Shown here piece after piece: positions 33,310 through 45,494 of a stretch of DNA of 64,000 nucleotides. The stretch is taken from the NCBI RefSeq assembly GCF_042100115.1, contig NC_091274.1, forward strand, positions 2,108,001 through 2,172,000, given 5' to 3'. Source of the stretch: Alternaria dauci. Its lineage: Eukaryota; Ascomycota; Dothideomycetes; Pleosporales; Pleosporaceae. Made by a program: the position numbers and the translations under genes. How positions within the stretch are numbered: the stretch's first letter is position 1; the number at the start of each line of letters is the position of its first letter. Below the pieces are notes generated by a model. It was not told where the DNA came from and ran no database searches. It saw nothing but the letters and a program-made list of their open reading frames with translations.

Positions 33310-34764
33310 TTGCCAAAGGGCACATGAGGCCGACGGAAGGGTGGATAGGAAAGAGATGGGCAAAAGGAAAAACAAACGCTTAACCAGCGTGGTTGCTGTA
33401 CAACATATTGACATGAGCGATAACACTTCTCCTCAGACCAAGGAACTGGGTCTCTTCTCATGCATCTTCTTTCATCTCTCCACACAAACATGACTGCCCC
33501 AATGCGCAGCGCCCACATGTCAAAATGCTTCACCCTCATTACTCAGCATGCTTCGAGAACTGACAGCTTACACATAATGCTCACGGAACAAACCATCGAC
33601 AAATGGAGAGACGAGTGCGAGATAGTCGCAGAAACTCAAATACTACACCTCGGCGCCTGTTTGACACAACGCTCGCCTGAGGCCTATCAGGTTTCGGTAG
33701 CCAACACTCCGCCCAGAGACTCAAAACTTGTTCATGCAATGCCTGAAGGAAACAAGCTTCCGAAGCCGTTGAGGCCGCACGTCAAAGCTCGCACACATGG
33801 CCTCCATTTGGACAATCGGTCATCCGTACTTGGACTCGGTGCGAACATGTCGCGATGTTTCGGCCTGGAGTTGTGGGGATGTTTCGTGTGGCGCTGGGTT
33901 ATACGCTGGGATCGCCCAGGCAAAGTGTGTCGAGTTGGTCAACACCTATAGTTAGAAATAGTGATTCACTGTGTCCATTTGCGAGACGAAGCCCTGGAGG
34001 ACATTCCTTGCCTGAACACTTTCTTCTTTCCACGCCACCATCACCATCACCCCATGCTCTATATCTGTCTTTTCAATCCTGCCCTCTTTGACCCGAACAT
34101 CACCCGCAATCACATCCAGCGATGAGACGTCACGCAAGATCCATGTTCCAGCTCGTTTCGGAAGGCTGTTGCACCATCATGGCGGGGGAGCCTCGTTACA
34201 TCCTGGCCGCAGATGTTGCCGAATCGGACTATAGACGTCAAGCGGTCAACGATACCTCCCAATGGTCTCTGAAAGTTCCACATGAAGAAGCCACCGGTTC
34301 TGGAGAAACATGGGCTTCTCTCAAGGCAGCGACAAAACAATGGCGGTCAAACGGCGTCAACACGGCACATTCGTAGGTGCCTACCTATAGGGTTCTTGTG
34401 CAGGACAGACAGAGCAGCTGCGCCACACCACTGATATCATGCGTGACCTTGTCATTTGCTAGGCTGGAGGAAACGATAGGACAAGAGTGGTGGTCTCGGG
34501 TCTGGCGTTGATGCCCCAGGCTAAGAAGCGGCAGGCTGTCGTGGCTGTGCACTTCAACAAGCTGTCAGCCGGCGAATCACGCAGGGTGTGGCCGTACAGC
34601 GTGGCTTGACACTCCCCTTTCACCAAGGCAGGCTCACCGGCAGGCTCTCTCCAGTGTGCTCCGCCCGTGGATGTTCCAAGTATACATACTAGCCACGGAC
34701 CTAAGAGGCGAAGGTTGCGTACACGTCTCTTCTTACGTCTTCGGACCGCCCGTCTCGCTTAGCA
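33310..34764. other. 1.45 kb gene-free spacer
   Basis: This lies between phb1 and the C2H2 regulator gene. The open frames inside show no domain, no signal peptide and overlap one another. A CATCACCATCACC microsatellite-like stretch lies near 34035. No RNA gene was recognised. Confidence 0.45.
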
Positions 34765-37455
34765 ATGGCGACCCAACAGCGCAACAAGCAAACGAGCATC
34801 ATCCTCACCTTTAGGATTCTTCAATTTGTCAAGCAGCTTCGCCGACGTGTCAAGCCGCGTGTGCACGATGGCTCAATCGATGCGAATGCCCTTGGCGGCA
34901 GACTTTCGCCAAGCCTTCGGAGTATTGCCAACCGTCTATCGCGGATCAGCGTCCAGGATACGAAGCAGTTGCGTCGTGTCGCCCATCGCATCTGCAAGAG
35001 TCAGCACAAGGACCCCAAGTTGAAGCGATCGTCGCGCAAGCTGCAGACGCCGGGTCCGGCTGCTCCCGCAAGTCGAAACCTAGGGGATGAGGTGCAACAG
35101 TACGTTCACGTAAACTTTTGTTTAGTTTCAACTACTGAACCTGCGGCCCTAGTATGCTTCGCTCCGTCGACGGCAAGCTCCATGCCGCGGGAAACACCTT
35201 CTCGTCTATTGCGGGTAGCAACAAACTCTTCCTCAAACACCATAATACGCCGATCTTTGAGGCTTGTTCCCTGAACGAGACGATCCAGATCCTCGTGGCA
35301 GTACACGAAGCGATCAACGTGCTTGCGGAGTGTCGCCGGCAGTATGGTGACGACTGGCTCTTGGCCCAAGGGCTTGACGCTGGACTCATCCTTGACGACA
35401 ACTTCATCGCCAACTATGAGCATCTGCTGCTGCGACTGCAGACAGACCTCATTAGAGCCTTGGCACAAAAGGTATTCAAGGAGCTACTCGATGGCGATCA
35501 TGACAAGAAGCAGCGCAAACTACTAGCCTGGTTCACCGAATTCGCCGAGAAGCCGCAAGCTCTCAGTACCTTTCCATGGACCATCAAACCCTCGCTAGCT
35601 GTACTGTGGGGGGTGTGCTGGATGTTCTATGGAAAGTCTGTGGACGAACAGACGAACCGCAACAAAGACCGCGTGCGATACGACGCAGTGCTACAAACCC
35701 TCAACCTTCCGTGGGATACAGGTGCATCGTCAGACTGTACGTGTTACATCTCTCTTCGCCCAATGAGGCTTTCTACCCAAGTGGACAAAGTGGTTAAGGT
35801 TTGTGGCTGTCCCGTCAATCGGTGCTAACGCATTACAGACCTAAGCCTCGGCCGTGAGCTGATTGGCGAACAGCCGCAGCATGCAACGCATGCGACAAAC
35901 GTCGATGTGGGGCATGATCTGTTCCAGGCACGAAACACGGAAACCTGGGAGCCCGATCTGAGTTCGGATGGTCTTACGAGCAGGCTGCCAGTCTTGACGG
36001 TTAGTCAGGCTGGAGGAGCGGCGCCGTCGCCGCGACCAAGTGAGTGCCTAGTGTCCCGTGTTCGTTTGAGTTGAGTCACGAACGTCTACCTACCCTGGTT
36101 TCAGGCTGGAGTAATCCGTACCTAGGTAGCGGCAGCTAACAGAGTCAAATCCAGATACTTATTATCGCCCTGCCGCCCAAGACTATCAGGCAGTTCCGCC
36201 CGTTAATTTTTATTTGCCTCAAGATCCAGGCATTGCTGCGCCACCTCTAACGGCCTTTCCGCACCTGGGCTCCGACCATAATTCTTGGCATCCATATTCG
36301 TTGCCACCACAAGACCGTCCGCGTCATCTAATCACATCTACTCAAGTCTCGGGACTAAGAGTCACCGGAGCGGCGGAAAGCAATCTCTTTGCTCAGCCAC
36401 AAACCGACTTCGCGTCTTCTGGTATATATCGACCAAATCGCCAGCCTGAGGCCCGGCAACAGTACTACAACCCCGAATTCTTCCCCATATACGACCAGAA
36501 CATCATGGCCGAACTATCTCCAAATCCCGCTCCTATCCAAGTCCCGCACGAGCACAAGCGGAATATCTCCATCAACTCACTTACCGACATGCCTACTCCC
36601 GTCAGCATGAGCGGCCCCCGGTCTCCCCTTACATCTCCGACTGCTGGCGAACGACCGATCATAACCACAAGCCCGCCACGAAGTCACAGCAGGGCAATTT
36701 CTGTGGATTCCTCACAAGATGGCGATGACGACGGATCGTTACGGAAGAACCACAGCTACAAACGCGCCGAAGAACCGCCGCGCAACGAGGACGGCAAGAT
36801 GGTGTGCAAGTATCAAGAGTGCCGGGGTACATCTTTCGACCGGAAATGCGAGTGGAGGTAGGTGCTTCTAAGTTCCGCTCTAACAACAATTTTTGACTAA
36901 CTTTGCCACAGCAAGCACATGGACAAACATGACCGACCTTACAAGTGCAGCGCCAAGGGTTGCGAGAAACTCCAAGGCTTCACGTACAGCGGCGGCCTTC
37001 TTCGTCACGAACGTGAAGTTCACAAGATGCACGGTGGTACCAAGAAATCTCTCTTCTGCCCCTTCCACGACTGCAAACGCAGCTCAGGCGCCGGCTTCAC
37101 GCGGAAGGAGAACCTGGCTGAGCATGTTCGCCGCGTACACCGGAGAACATCAATGTCAGCAGACATGCATGGCTTGATCATCCGCCGCGACATGGTCCGG
37201 CGCGAGATGGAAGACTCACCCATCGCTGAGTCACGAGCGTCGGAGTCACCTTACAACCGCCCCATGGAGTACCGTGAGGAGGAGGACCTGAGTCTCAAGC
37301 GCAAGCGAGTAGGCTCTGACTCTGGTGTCTCGGACCGTGGCAACGACGAGATGCGCTCCGAGATCAAGCGTCTTCGACAGGAGAATGAGGAGAAGGACTT
37401 GCGACTACGGCAACTAGAGCAAGCTGTCATGGCTTTGCAGCAGAGTCACAGGTAA
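34765..37455 (+). CDS. C2H2 zinc-finger transcription regulator with helical N-terminal region
   Basis: Exons 34765-35099, 35153-35736, 35839-36039, 36155-36857 and 36912-37455 join in frame to give 788 residues. The N-terminal ~320 residues are helix-rich (for example FVKQLRRRVKPRV, NETIQILVAVHEAINVLAEC) and resemble the N-terminal parts of fungal STAND-like or regulatory proteins; the domain is not identified. A disordered Pro/Ser-rich middle follows. Three C2H2 fingers occupy about residues 589-683: CKYQEC...KHMDKH (split by intron 4), CSAKGC...LLRHEREVH, and CPFHDC...LAEHVRRVH. The C-terminus is a basic patch (LKRKRV) plus a short coiled coil (EIKRLRQENEEKDLRLRQLE). It is probably a nuclear DNA-binding regulator; targets are unknown. 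All introns are GT-AG. Confidence 0.87.
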
Positions 37456-39247
37456 TGATGAGCTGCTTTTGGGTCCCTTCGTATTATTGGCGTTGAGGTC
37501 ATTGGGTGCATTTTCACGGCGCACTCTCGCAGCCTCGTTCTCTGTTTCATAACTTGTCGCTCACTGTACATATTACTGGAGCGTTTTCCTGTACCACTCT
37601 AAACTGTAATGTTTCCTTTACCGTATACGCACTCCGAGCATGGCTGGTACATGCTCATCTACGAAAGCTATGATACCAAAGACTGCGATGGATTGGATAG
37701 GAGAAGGACATGGAGGAAGTTTTAGATGATACCTCACTCAGACTGGAGAAGGATACATAGAATATGCCACTCATAATCCGACAAAAAAAAACAGCTCACA
37801 ACCCAAATTCTGCCTGCTCTAGCATTCCAACTACGTGATGCTCTTGTTCGTTGCGTGAGGTTGATGTTGGCTTTGGCTTTCGGCCCCCAATAACGATGTA
37901 CGCTCTAGCCTCGATCGCAACACTTTCCCGTATGTCATGCCTAGCGGGGTTGCCTTACCCGCGAAGTTTGGTAATAAAAGGGCGCGTGCGCTGGCTGCCT
38001 AGATAGACGTTCGCATATGCCCAGGCAACCGTGCCGCTATCATACCCATGATGGGTATAGTATCCGAGTACGCGATACGACTGTACACTGCAAGACGACC
38101 GGGCTATACTGTAGTATGGCATCATCAATACCCGTTGCAAACTTGCTCATCTTCTAATCCGCAGCATCCGGCTTATTGTCTCGTCCGAATTTTTGATCAT
38201 GTTGCCTTCCTTTACAATTGGTGATCCGACGGACTCCGCACGGAGTCAACGGACATGACCCAATTGCCTAGTCCGCCTTTTCGTCCACATGATTTTCTCA
38301 ACGGAAGCATTGTGGCCATGTTTCGTTGGGGGGCATTGAGAACCGGGAATGGAATATGACTCCCCGCCCCCGTCTACCCAACAACGTCGTTGTCGTAGCT
38401 TGATTGGGCGCCCGGCGGAGCATGTGACAGCGTGTTAGCGCGTTCGGTGGAACATGTTACGTGTCTTGATGCCTGGTATGCCGTGTCTTGCCGCAGCTGG
38501 AAAGGCGGAAGGGCGGATGGGTGGAGATGCGATGGTGTGGGCATTGGATAGATTATGTCAAGAGTGGGAATGAGAAGTGTGGCGGTGCTGGCCTAGATCG
38601 CGCAAGTCGTGCAAGGTGGCAAGGGTGCATTATCGTGGCGTTGGTGCCTAGCGGCGGCGATCATACGCGTTGGACCTGCATGCGCGCGCGACACACTCTT
38701 CTTGCACCGCGGTTGTTCGCGCGACGTCATTGCGCTGGCGTCGTCTTCTTCGCCATGCCTTCCTCGGACGCGACATCACACCTCCATGAATCGCAGTGAT
38801 ATTATCGCAGTATGCGACTTTCGGTTTCACGGTCCTGCGCAGCTCTGCCTGCGCATTGCCACGACGCCTCTTGACTGTGCCGCAGTCATCCGTCGCCTTT
38901 TGCGCCGCTGACCATGAGTACACAGCATACAGCATGCCGCACTTTCTCCCGTGCTCACACATGAGCTCTCGCCATCCACTGTGCACTCAGACATGTATGT
39001 CCATTCGCCTTAATGGACTACGACGTCTACTACGTCACCAAACCGATCCGCATATCACGCCTGCCACAACCACCTTACCGCTTCCTAAGCATTGTCTGGC
39101 ATACCACTATGCCTTACTTTGTGGACACAAGAGAAGGATACACTACTGAAGAGTGCTGGCTAGTCCCCATCCGAACCAATAAGTGCTGCTCGCTGCCACA
39201 AGCTTGGATATGCCGAGTATACATCCGAAAGCACTGCTCATTCTTGC

Positions 39248-39366
39248 ACATACGACCATAGGACACTGAAAATTAGGCTTCCCGTCCGCTCAGCCATATA
39301 CAAGCAGTGTACCGGCGGATTAGTAGTTAGGTGGGTGACCACTAGCGAATCCCCGCTGTTGTATGT
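39248..39366 (+). rRNA. 5S ribosomal RNA (variant 2)
   Basis: This is a 119-nt RNA with the same ends as the copy at 22660 (helix I ACATACGAC/GTTGTATGT), identical over positions 1-11 and 74-119. Positions 12-73 carry 27 differences with no gaps. Helix II pairs GGACACTG (14-21) with CAGTGTACC (58-66) around a bulged A64. Helix III pairs GGCT (29-32) with AGCC (45-48). A T6 run immediately follows. TATACA lies about 30 bp upstream, where Neurospora 5S genes have an upstream element. Fold and length argue that this is an intact gene, not a relic. Confidence 0.88.
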
Positions 39367-39886
39367 TTTTTGCTATCCTTTTTGACTACATGCACACGTC
39401 CTTCAGTTATTGCCAGATCCAAGTCCGGTCCATCACGGAGTACAGGCCTACAAAGTGGCAAGATTCCCTCCTAGCGAAGACAATCAGTAGAGTGTAGTAT
39501 AAAGGTGAAGAGTATCACTTTGGGGAGTAGGCCTAGGTATCAACGTAACACACTGTAAACACCCTGGGGAAAATTTCACAGCATGCGACCGATAAGGATA
39601 TCAATCCTCGCGCTGTAATTGTGAGGAAACATACGCGGAACCAGTGGCCGCGTCTCTTCTTCGACTAGAAGCGCGAACCCCAGGCTACTAGAGAAGAACA
39701 TGTTCAAGGTACTTCAGGTGAAGGACGGCAAAGACACTAACATTTCCATTCCATCGACCAGTACATCTCCCTCCACATCTTCATGGCAAAATTTAACTTT
39801 CGTAGCATTGGTCATCCTTGCAACGACGGAATCCCCACGCCCTCCTCATTCCAGGGGGACTAACGATCGACAATCATACCTAGGTA

Positions 39887-40180
39887 TCAGTCACCATTCC
39901 TGATGACAATCGCAGAGATATCAGTACAATTGTGCTCATCTTTTTGACAATCGCCGTCCCGTGCAGTGCTCTTCGGTAGCATCTCTCTGATCCTGAAAGA
40001 GATCGTAATGCGAAAGTAGTCCGCTATCCGGTGTCTTTGTGGAATGGGTGCGGAATAAGGCCGAACTGCCGTTTGGTATGATTTTATCGGCATCCAATCG
40101 GCGACAGAAGCCGAGTCGGCAAGTCCCAAAAGAGACAGTACAAGATAACAATACCTAGCAAGCAAACAACCTAAAGCCAT
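39887..40180 (-). CDS. possible small secreted protein (97 aa)
   Basis: The ATG at 40180 opens a 97-codon frame. The first ~25 residues look like a signal peptide: MALGCLLARYCYLVLSLLGL followed by ADSASVA as cleavage region. The predicted mature part of ~70 residues is polar and contains only two cysteines (DGDCQ and HNCTD). There is no domain match I recognise. Arguments against are the short length, a gene-poor location and no clear promoter. It is listed because small secreted proteins of plant-associated fungi often look like this. It could equally be chance. Confidence 0.3.
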   Translation of the reverse strand: MALGCLLARYCYLVLSLLGLADSASVADWMPIKSYQTAVRPYSAPIPQRHRIADYFRITISFRIREMLPKSTARDGDCQKDEHNCTDISAIVIRNGD

Positions 40181-40650
40181 GGCTCTAACAGAGCAGACAA
40201 CAACTTGGGGAGGCAAAACTCCGCGGTCCACATCTCAAGTATGACAGATGCTAACAAGCCTATCAGTCACAATGCTGCAATCGAGTAACTTCAAGCGTAC
40301 CCCGCGCTTTGCAACCCCAATGTTCAAACTTGTCGTCCATCTCGGAATTATACCCGTCCTTACAACATGCTTATTTTCCGGAAACTCCCCCATCGTACCT
40401 TATTCGACTTGTTTCGAAACGCGATCCACATGCGCCGGTCTTCTCTCGTTCTTACTCGCACTATCACTGTGGTCCGCCCTTCTGGTACCCCGCGTCAGCA
40501 TGCATCGTGTTAGTGTTTTCCATTTGGCTATTTATGCATGTTCAACTGCCGTGTGACCAGATGCGCTGTAATATTCCTTGTGGATAACTGGAAGTCTTTT
40601 CCTCTCTTCTTGCCGACTAAGCACCTTTTAACCTCGACTAAACAGAAAAG

Positions 40651-41925
40651 ATGTCGAAGTCATCGATTGTCAAGGTTGCAGTAACCCAACATGAACCCGT
40701 GTGGTTCGATCTCGCTGCTACGGTAGACAAGACGTGCAAATTGATCAGCGAGGCGGCAAGGGCAGATGTGAAATTAGTTGTCTTTCCTGAGGTCTGGATA
40801 CCTGGGTATCCGGCCTGGATATGGTGTGTGTTTTTACTTCCTTCTTAGGTTTTGGGTATTACCATGATGTCTATGACTACGATCACGATGGATAGCAGCA
40901 ACAACTCAAACAAATGTCAACATGTTTGTAGCTCACTAACGTGGGGACAACAAAACAGGCAACGATCCATGGATGTGGAACTTGGGACCAAGTACATCAA
41001 GAACTCTCTATCCTACGACTCTCCCGAGATGGCTAGAATTTGCGCTGCAGCCCGCACAGCTCGCATCGCCGTAGTCCTCGGTTTCAGCGAAAACGACCAC
41101 AACAGTCTATACATAGGGCAGTGCATCATCGACGCCTCGGGCACCATCGTCATGAAGCGACGCAAAATCAAACCCACGCATATGGAGCGCACCGTGTATG
41201 GGGACGGCGACGGTACCAGTCTCAACAATGTGGTGCAAGTCGAGGGCGTTGGACGAGTCGGTGGACTGAATTGTTGGGAACATATGCAGCCGCTTCTCAA
41301 GTATCACACGAATAGCCAGCATGAGGAGATTCATGTTGCGGCGTGGCCGCCTATGCATCCAGCGGAGAAGGGGGTCGACAAGAAGGTGGCCTGGAGTATG
41401 AGTTCTGAAGGTATGCATGACAGCCTTGTAGACAACACTACAAGCCGCTATTCTCTTTTCCCCATTCGATCTCTCCTGGCTTGTGTAGAAGAACTAACCA
41501 ATCCTCTCTTTCAAGGCGCTAGTGCTCTTTCTCGTGTTCACGCCATAGAAGCTTCGACTTTCGTCTTATGTTGCCACCCTACCATGTCGGCTGCTGGTAT
41601 TGCTGCGCACCGTGTCGAAGGCAATCCGCTCTTTGGCCATATTGGCGGTGGCGACTCGGCTGTGTATGGGCCCGATGGACGCAGGATGACAGAACCTCTC
41701 GGTATGGACGTAGAGGGCTTCGTGTTTGCCGAGTTGGATATGGATGAGTTGATTAGCACAAGACTGTTCGCAGATGCTGTGGGTCACTACTCCAGGCCCG
41801 ACTTGCTTTGGCTGGGTGCAGATGCTAGGGAAAAGAAGCATGTTAAGAGAGAGGGCCATGGTGGTAGTGCGGACAGGGAGGTAAAGGATAAAATTGCGCT
41901 GGAGGAAGACAAAGGGGAAGTATGA
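40651..41925 (+). CDS. nitrilase-superfamily enzyme (aliphatic/aromatic nitrilase type)
   Basis: This enzyme probably hydrolyses a nitrile to the acid and ammonia, in the cytosol. Exons 40651-40823, 40959-41410 and 41516-41925 give 344 residues, typical of fungal nitrilases and cyanide hydratases. The full catalytic triad is visible: Glu47 in [12 protein letters not shown], Lys in [11 protein letters not shown] near 131, and Cys in LNCWEHMQP near 163. The region after Cys (VAAWPPMHP) and the C-terminal [22 protein letters not shown] also fit the family. Introns are GT-AG but long for this window (135 and 105 bp). The substrate cannot be derived. It is convergent with a secreted amidohydrolase. 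Confidence 0.92.
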
Positions 41926-42140
41926 GGTGTTGAGAAGTGACTTGGTGTGGGAATCGGAAAGATTAGAGGTAGAATCCTGAGTGGTAATGGAACAGAAGAG
42001 TGCTTCTTCAAGTCTATGTTTGCTACTTTTCCTGCTGTTGTATAGCTCCGGATGGAGCTTTCTCGCAACATAAAAGCAGCCGTATTATCTACTAAAATTA
42101 CCAGTGTTTATCCATCAGTAGCACACACTCAGAACTCCCA

Positions 42141-43705
42141 TCAGACATACAGAGGCCCGTACCCAGTTCCATCGCCTCTCTCGACATCGGCCATCATTGG
42201 CTTCTCGTAAAACACTCCATTTGCTGCCTCACCTTCTGTGGTTGGTAGCGGCATTTGCCTCCAGATATCCTGTATTCTCTTCGCACTCTCCAAAAAGCGG
42301 TCCTGTAGCGTCGTGTACCCAGGTACAGTAAGCTGTCCGTCTCGCTTCTTGAACTTTCCATTGATCATGACATGCTTGATATCTCCCACGTTCGCATGTA
42401 GCATGATCGCAGCGACTGGGTCGGCCCAGCCAAGTACACTAGGAGCGCGGCCGTTCCATACCAGAAGATCTGCTTTCGCTCCTGGCGCCAAAATACCAAT
42501 GTCCGATCGTCGCAGTGCGAGTGCTCCATTGCGAGTCGCTAGAAGGTAGGCCTGGTTGACGGACATGGGATTCTCGGCGGGAAGGTGGCGTCGATCAATA
42601 ACTTCACGGAAGAAGATCTTCCTGACGCTCTGAAGCCACAATCGTGCCTGCGTCAGGATATCTGAAGAAAAGGTAAAATGCGTGTCGATACCCAAAGCCT
42701 CCTGATCTAGGGTGAGGTGGCTATTGGGGTGTAGGTGACCGTAATGCATCTCCGATTCTGGCGTCGTGGAGACGTAGTGGTTGTACTGACGCAGCAGTTG
42801 CGCATCTGTTGCACTGTGATAGCTGGCGTGTGCGAAGACGACGGGGATCGAAAGGTTGAGGAAGTTGAATCCGTCCAAGACCTCGGGGAAGTTTGGAGCG
42901 CCATAGACGCCGCCATTTGCGTGAGTGGTTACCACCGATACATTGTTGTCACTGTCACGAATCAGTATTGTGCTTGTTTTATATGGTCGCATACTAACAT
43001 GGCCAAGTCAAGGATCGTGCGCGTTTGGTTCCTGTCAGAACTGGAGAAGCCATCGTAGGAGATTCCCAGCTTTGTAGGCGAGTTTTCGAAACGCGCATCG
43101 TTGACAAGATCCCGGAAGAGCTCAATCTGCTCGTCGACTGTGAAGTTCGCGTAGTCCTGAAAGTAGTATGCAAATTCAGTTCTCACACCACTTTCCAACG
43201 TCGCATTCAACGCCGCCATAGCGTGCGCCGCCGACCATGTGCAATGGGGAAAGTCCAAAATGGTAGTGACACCGCCATTCAGGGCCTCGTACAAGCCGAC
43301 GAGCTGGCCAATGTACACATCTTGGGGCGTGAGATGTGCGCCGGCGGGCGAGTCGGTGCCGTAGCGTTCGAAGTATCGCATAAGTGTGACATTCGAGCCC
43401 AGAGTCTTAAAGGCCGTCTGCCAGCTGTGGCGATGGGTATCGATGAAGCCCGTCGAGATGATGTCGTTGGCCGCATCGACGACGTCCAATTCCGCTGGTA
43501 GAGTCCCATTGTACGATCCAGAGAAAACCGCTGTTATCGTGTCGTTTTCAACCAGCACGGAACCATTTCGGATAACATCGAGGTAGTTGGCAGTGTGATC
43601 CCAGCCTATCACTGTTCCGCCCGTGAAGAGCGTTGCTGCTCTGCCGGGCGAAACGCACGCTGCAAGCACGAGAAGCGGAAACCGCAATGCACCACCACAA
43701 AGCAT
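42141..43705 (-). CDS. secreted metal-dependent amidohydrolase (cytosine-deaminase/TrzN-like family)
   Basis: Exons 43705-42999 and 42951-42141 give 505 residues. The N-terminus MLCGGALRFPLLVLAACVSPGRA is a good signal peptide, so the enzyme is probably extracellular or in the secretory path. The TIM-barrel metal site starts with HxH in GFIDTHRHSW (His91, His93), followed by VVTTHANGGVYG, VVFAHASYHS and LGIDTHFTFSSDI. The C-terminal barrel-flanking part has NGALALRRSDIGILAPGAKADLLVWNG, typical of the superfamily, and ends with the beta-sandwich segment HVMINGKFKKRDG. Several NxS/T sites fit secretion. The reaction (deamination or dechlorination-like hydrolysis) is not determined. The intron is GT-AG, 47 bp. 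Confidence 0.88.
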
Positions 43706-43762
43706 CTTGTGTAAGAATCTTGGGCGAGTATTTGCTCATCCTGTTCAAGCTGGACCGCACAA

Positions 43763-43768
43763 CTTATA
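43763..43768 (-). promoter_or_regulatory. putative TATA element of the amidohydrolase gene
   Basis: TATAAG on the minus strand lies about 58 bp upstream of the start codon at 43705, within GGTATAAGTT. The leader is short. Confidence 0.4.
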
Positions 43769-45391
43769 CCCGATCACTTCTGCCATCTGATCCACCGAGT
43801 ATTCCATCATACCTATCGCATGCGCCGACGCATCACCGACGCGTGAAAAACGCGTTCTGAAGGTATCACTCATCAGCAGCCGATGACGTCCGGCCAAGAA
43901 GGAGCAGGGGAAAAACTTTGGATGAGAATCTTCACGATAGATCCATCCTTCGGAAGAGACGGATCAGCCGCTGATAACCTGTAAGAGTGACTGGGTCGCA
44001 GGTAAAACCGGACACTTCTCAGCGAAGACAACTTTCTATCCTACAGCGTTATAATCATAGTAAATCTGATCTTAGATAATAACAGAAGCACTCTTCCAGA
44101 GAGATTTTATGCGCAGGTACGCTTAAGAGTAGTCTCTACTTGACGGTTGCGCTGTGTGGCAGCGGCCGAGTCAGCTTGTTCCCGCGCTCGTCTCACTTTG
44201 CCTCAAAACCTGGAAACAGTGGAGAACCGACCACCTTGCAGCAATTTGCGCACAAGCCAGACCGCGGCCTTCACCCCTAGCGCACACATCACGTGCGCCC
44301 TGCACAGCCCCCTCCTCGAAGTCCTTAAATAGAGGCCCTCCCGCCGGGTTAAGTGAGGGCATACTTACCTTCTTGCGATGACCCAGCTCAAAGATTGGGT
44401 TCATCTAACAGTCTCGTCTGCATTGCACAGCGCGGTATGGGACTGTTACGAGCTTCCTTCGGGGATCTCGGCGGGGCAATTTTTGCTGGTCTGCTTTGGA
44501 GCTTTTCATTGATCCCATCGCCCTGGCGGTGGATTGAGGAAGGGCGTGTCGGTGTTGTCTGCCGCAAAATTTCCTCGAAACTGGACCATGTGAGACTAGA
44601 CTACCTGGTGCACGCCGTACGGTTTGGAAGAGCCTCATGGGCTACCAATCGTGGTGCCGATGGTGTTTGGTCGTCGTATGGTCAGCAAACAGCGCGATGA
44701 GACTTTCGCAAGCCATGAGTGCGGCGTCTGCAGTTCCGTTTCTTCGTGTCGCGCGATTAAGCACTTCGCTTCTCTACTGGCATTTCCAGGTCGGACGCGA
44801 TCCTCACTGCCGTAAGTCTGTTGTCCGGCTTCGTACCAGCGAGTTGCGAGTCCCTGCAGTGCGCAAACTCGTCTGCTATTGCTAGGGGTGCCGTCCTGCA
44901 GGGCTGCCACGTCAACATCCATCCCCAAGCTTTGCCATCTTTGTGTAGTCAACATAGCTTCAACGAATGGAGAAAAATCCCGCAATCCTTCGTGGTGTTT
45001 GATGTTAAGAGCAGGTAGGATAGACTGAGCATCCCTAACTCCATGGGAGCGATATTTTGTGGGCGTCACCTCGGTTGAGCACCAATCACGCTAGTCCCCA
45101 GGTAGCCGTCGCATTCTCAAGATTGTATGAACTACTCAACGCCTACGCAGCCCGTACGAAGTGTATCGTCATCTTCGCCTCGTGCTTGGAATCCCCCAGA
45201 GATCCCTCAAGGCTACAAACTGGCTTGAGTTTTCGATAAAAGGCTGCGACAACGTTCTTTTTGGAATATACTCTGAAAACAAGGCGACAATACCATGAGG
45301 GGCAGTGTCCGACATGACGCCGAATTCCAGTTATCCCCGCACACCCCTTGGTCCACTGCACTACCGGTGCCGCACATCATGTCCCAGTCAG

Positions 45392-45402
45392 TATATATAT
45401 AG
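45392..45402 (+). promoter_or_regulatory. putative TATA element of the beta-lactamase-fold hydrolase gene
   Basis: TATATATATAG lies about 95 bp upstream of the ATG at 45495. It is the strongest TATA box in the window and suggests a regulated rather than constitutive promoter. Confidence 0.5.
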
Positions 45403-45494
45403 ATGTACTAGAGGTACCGTGTTGAGCCCTCTCTGCCGTGACATTGAATGCATAAAAGCCCTAGTTCGAGTTCATACCGTCTTGATAGTCAATC

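Larger units (their letters stand above)
37456..40650. other. 3.2 kb spacer with a 5S rRNA gene and a possible small secreted protein gene
   Basis: The first ~700 bp after the stop are the 3' flank of the C2H2 gene. A 5S rRNA gene lies at 39248-39366 and a 97-codon minus-strand open frame with a signal-like N-terminus at 39887-40180 (both annotated separately). The rest shows nothing I can support. Confidence 0.5.
43706..45494. other. 1.8 kb divergent spacer between amidohydrolase and serine hydrolase genes
   Basis: TATA elements lie near both ends (annotated separately). The centre has several overlapping open frames on both strands without domains, none of them supported. It is the regulatory region shared by two hydrolase genes. 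Confidence 0.45.

Noticed and set aside
33460..33951. 163-codon plus-strand frame after phb1
   Set aside because: The composition is not protein-like, no domain is visible, and shadows occur on the other strand.
44635..45069. 144-codon minus-strand frame between amidohydrolase and serine hydrolase
   Set aside because: There are overlapping open frames on the other strand, no domain and no promoter or splice context.
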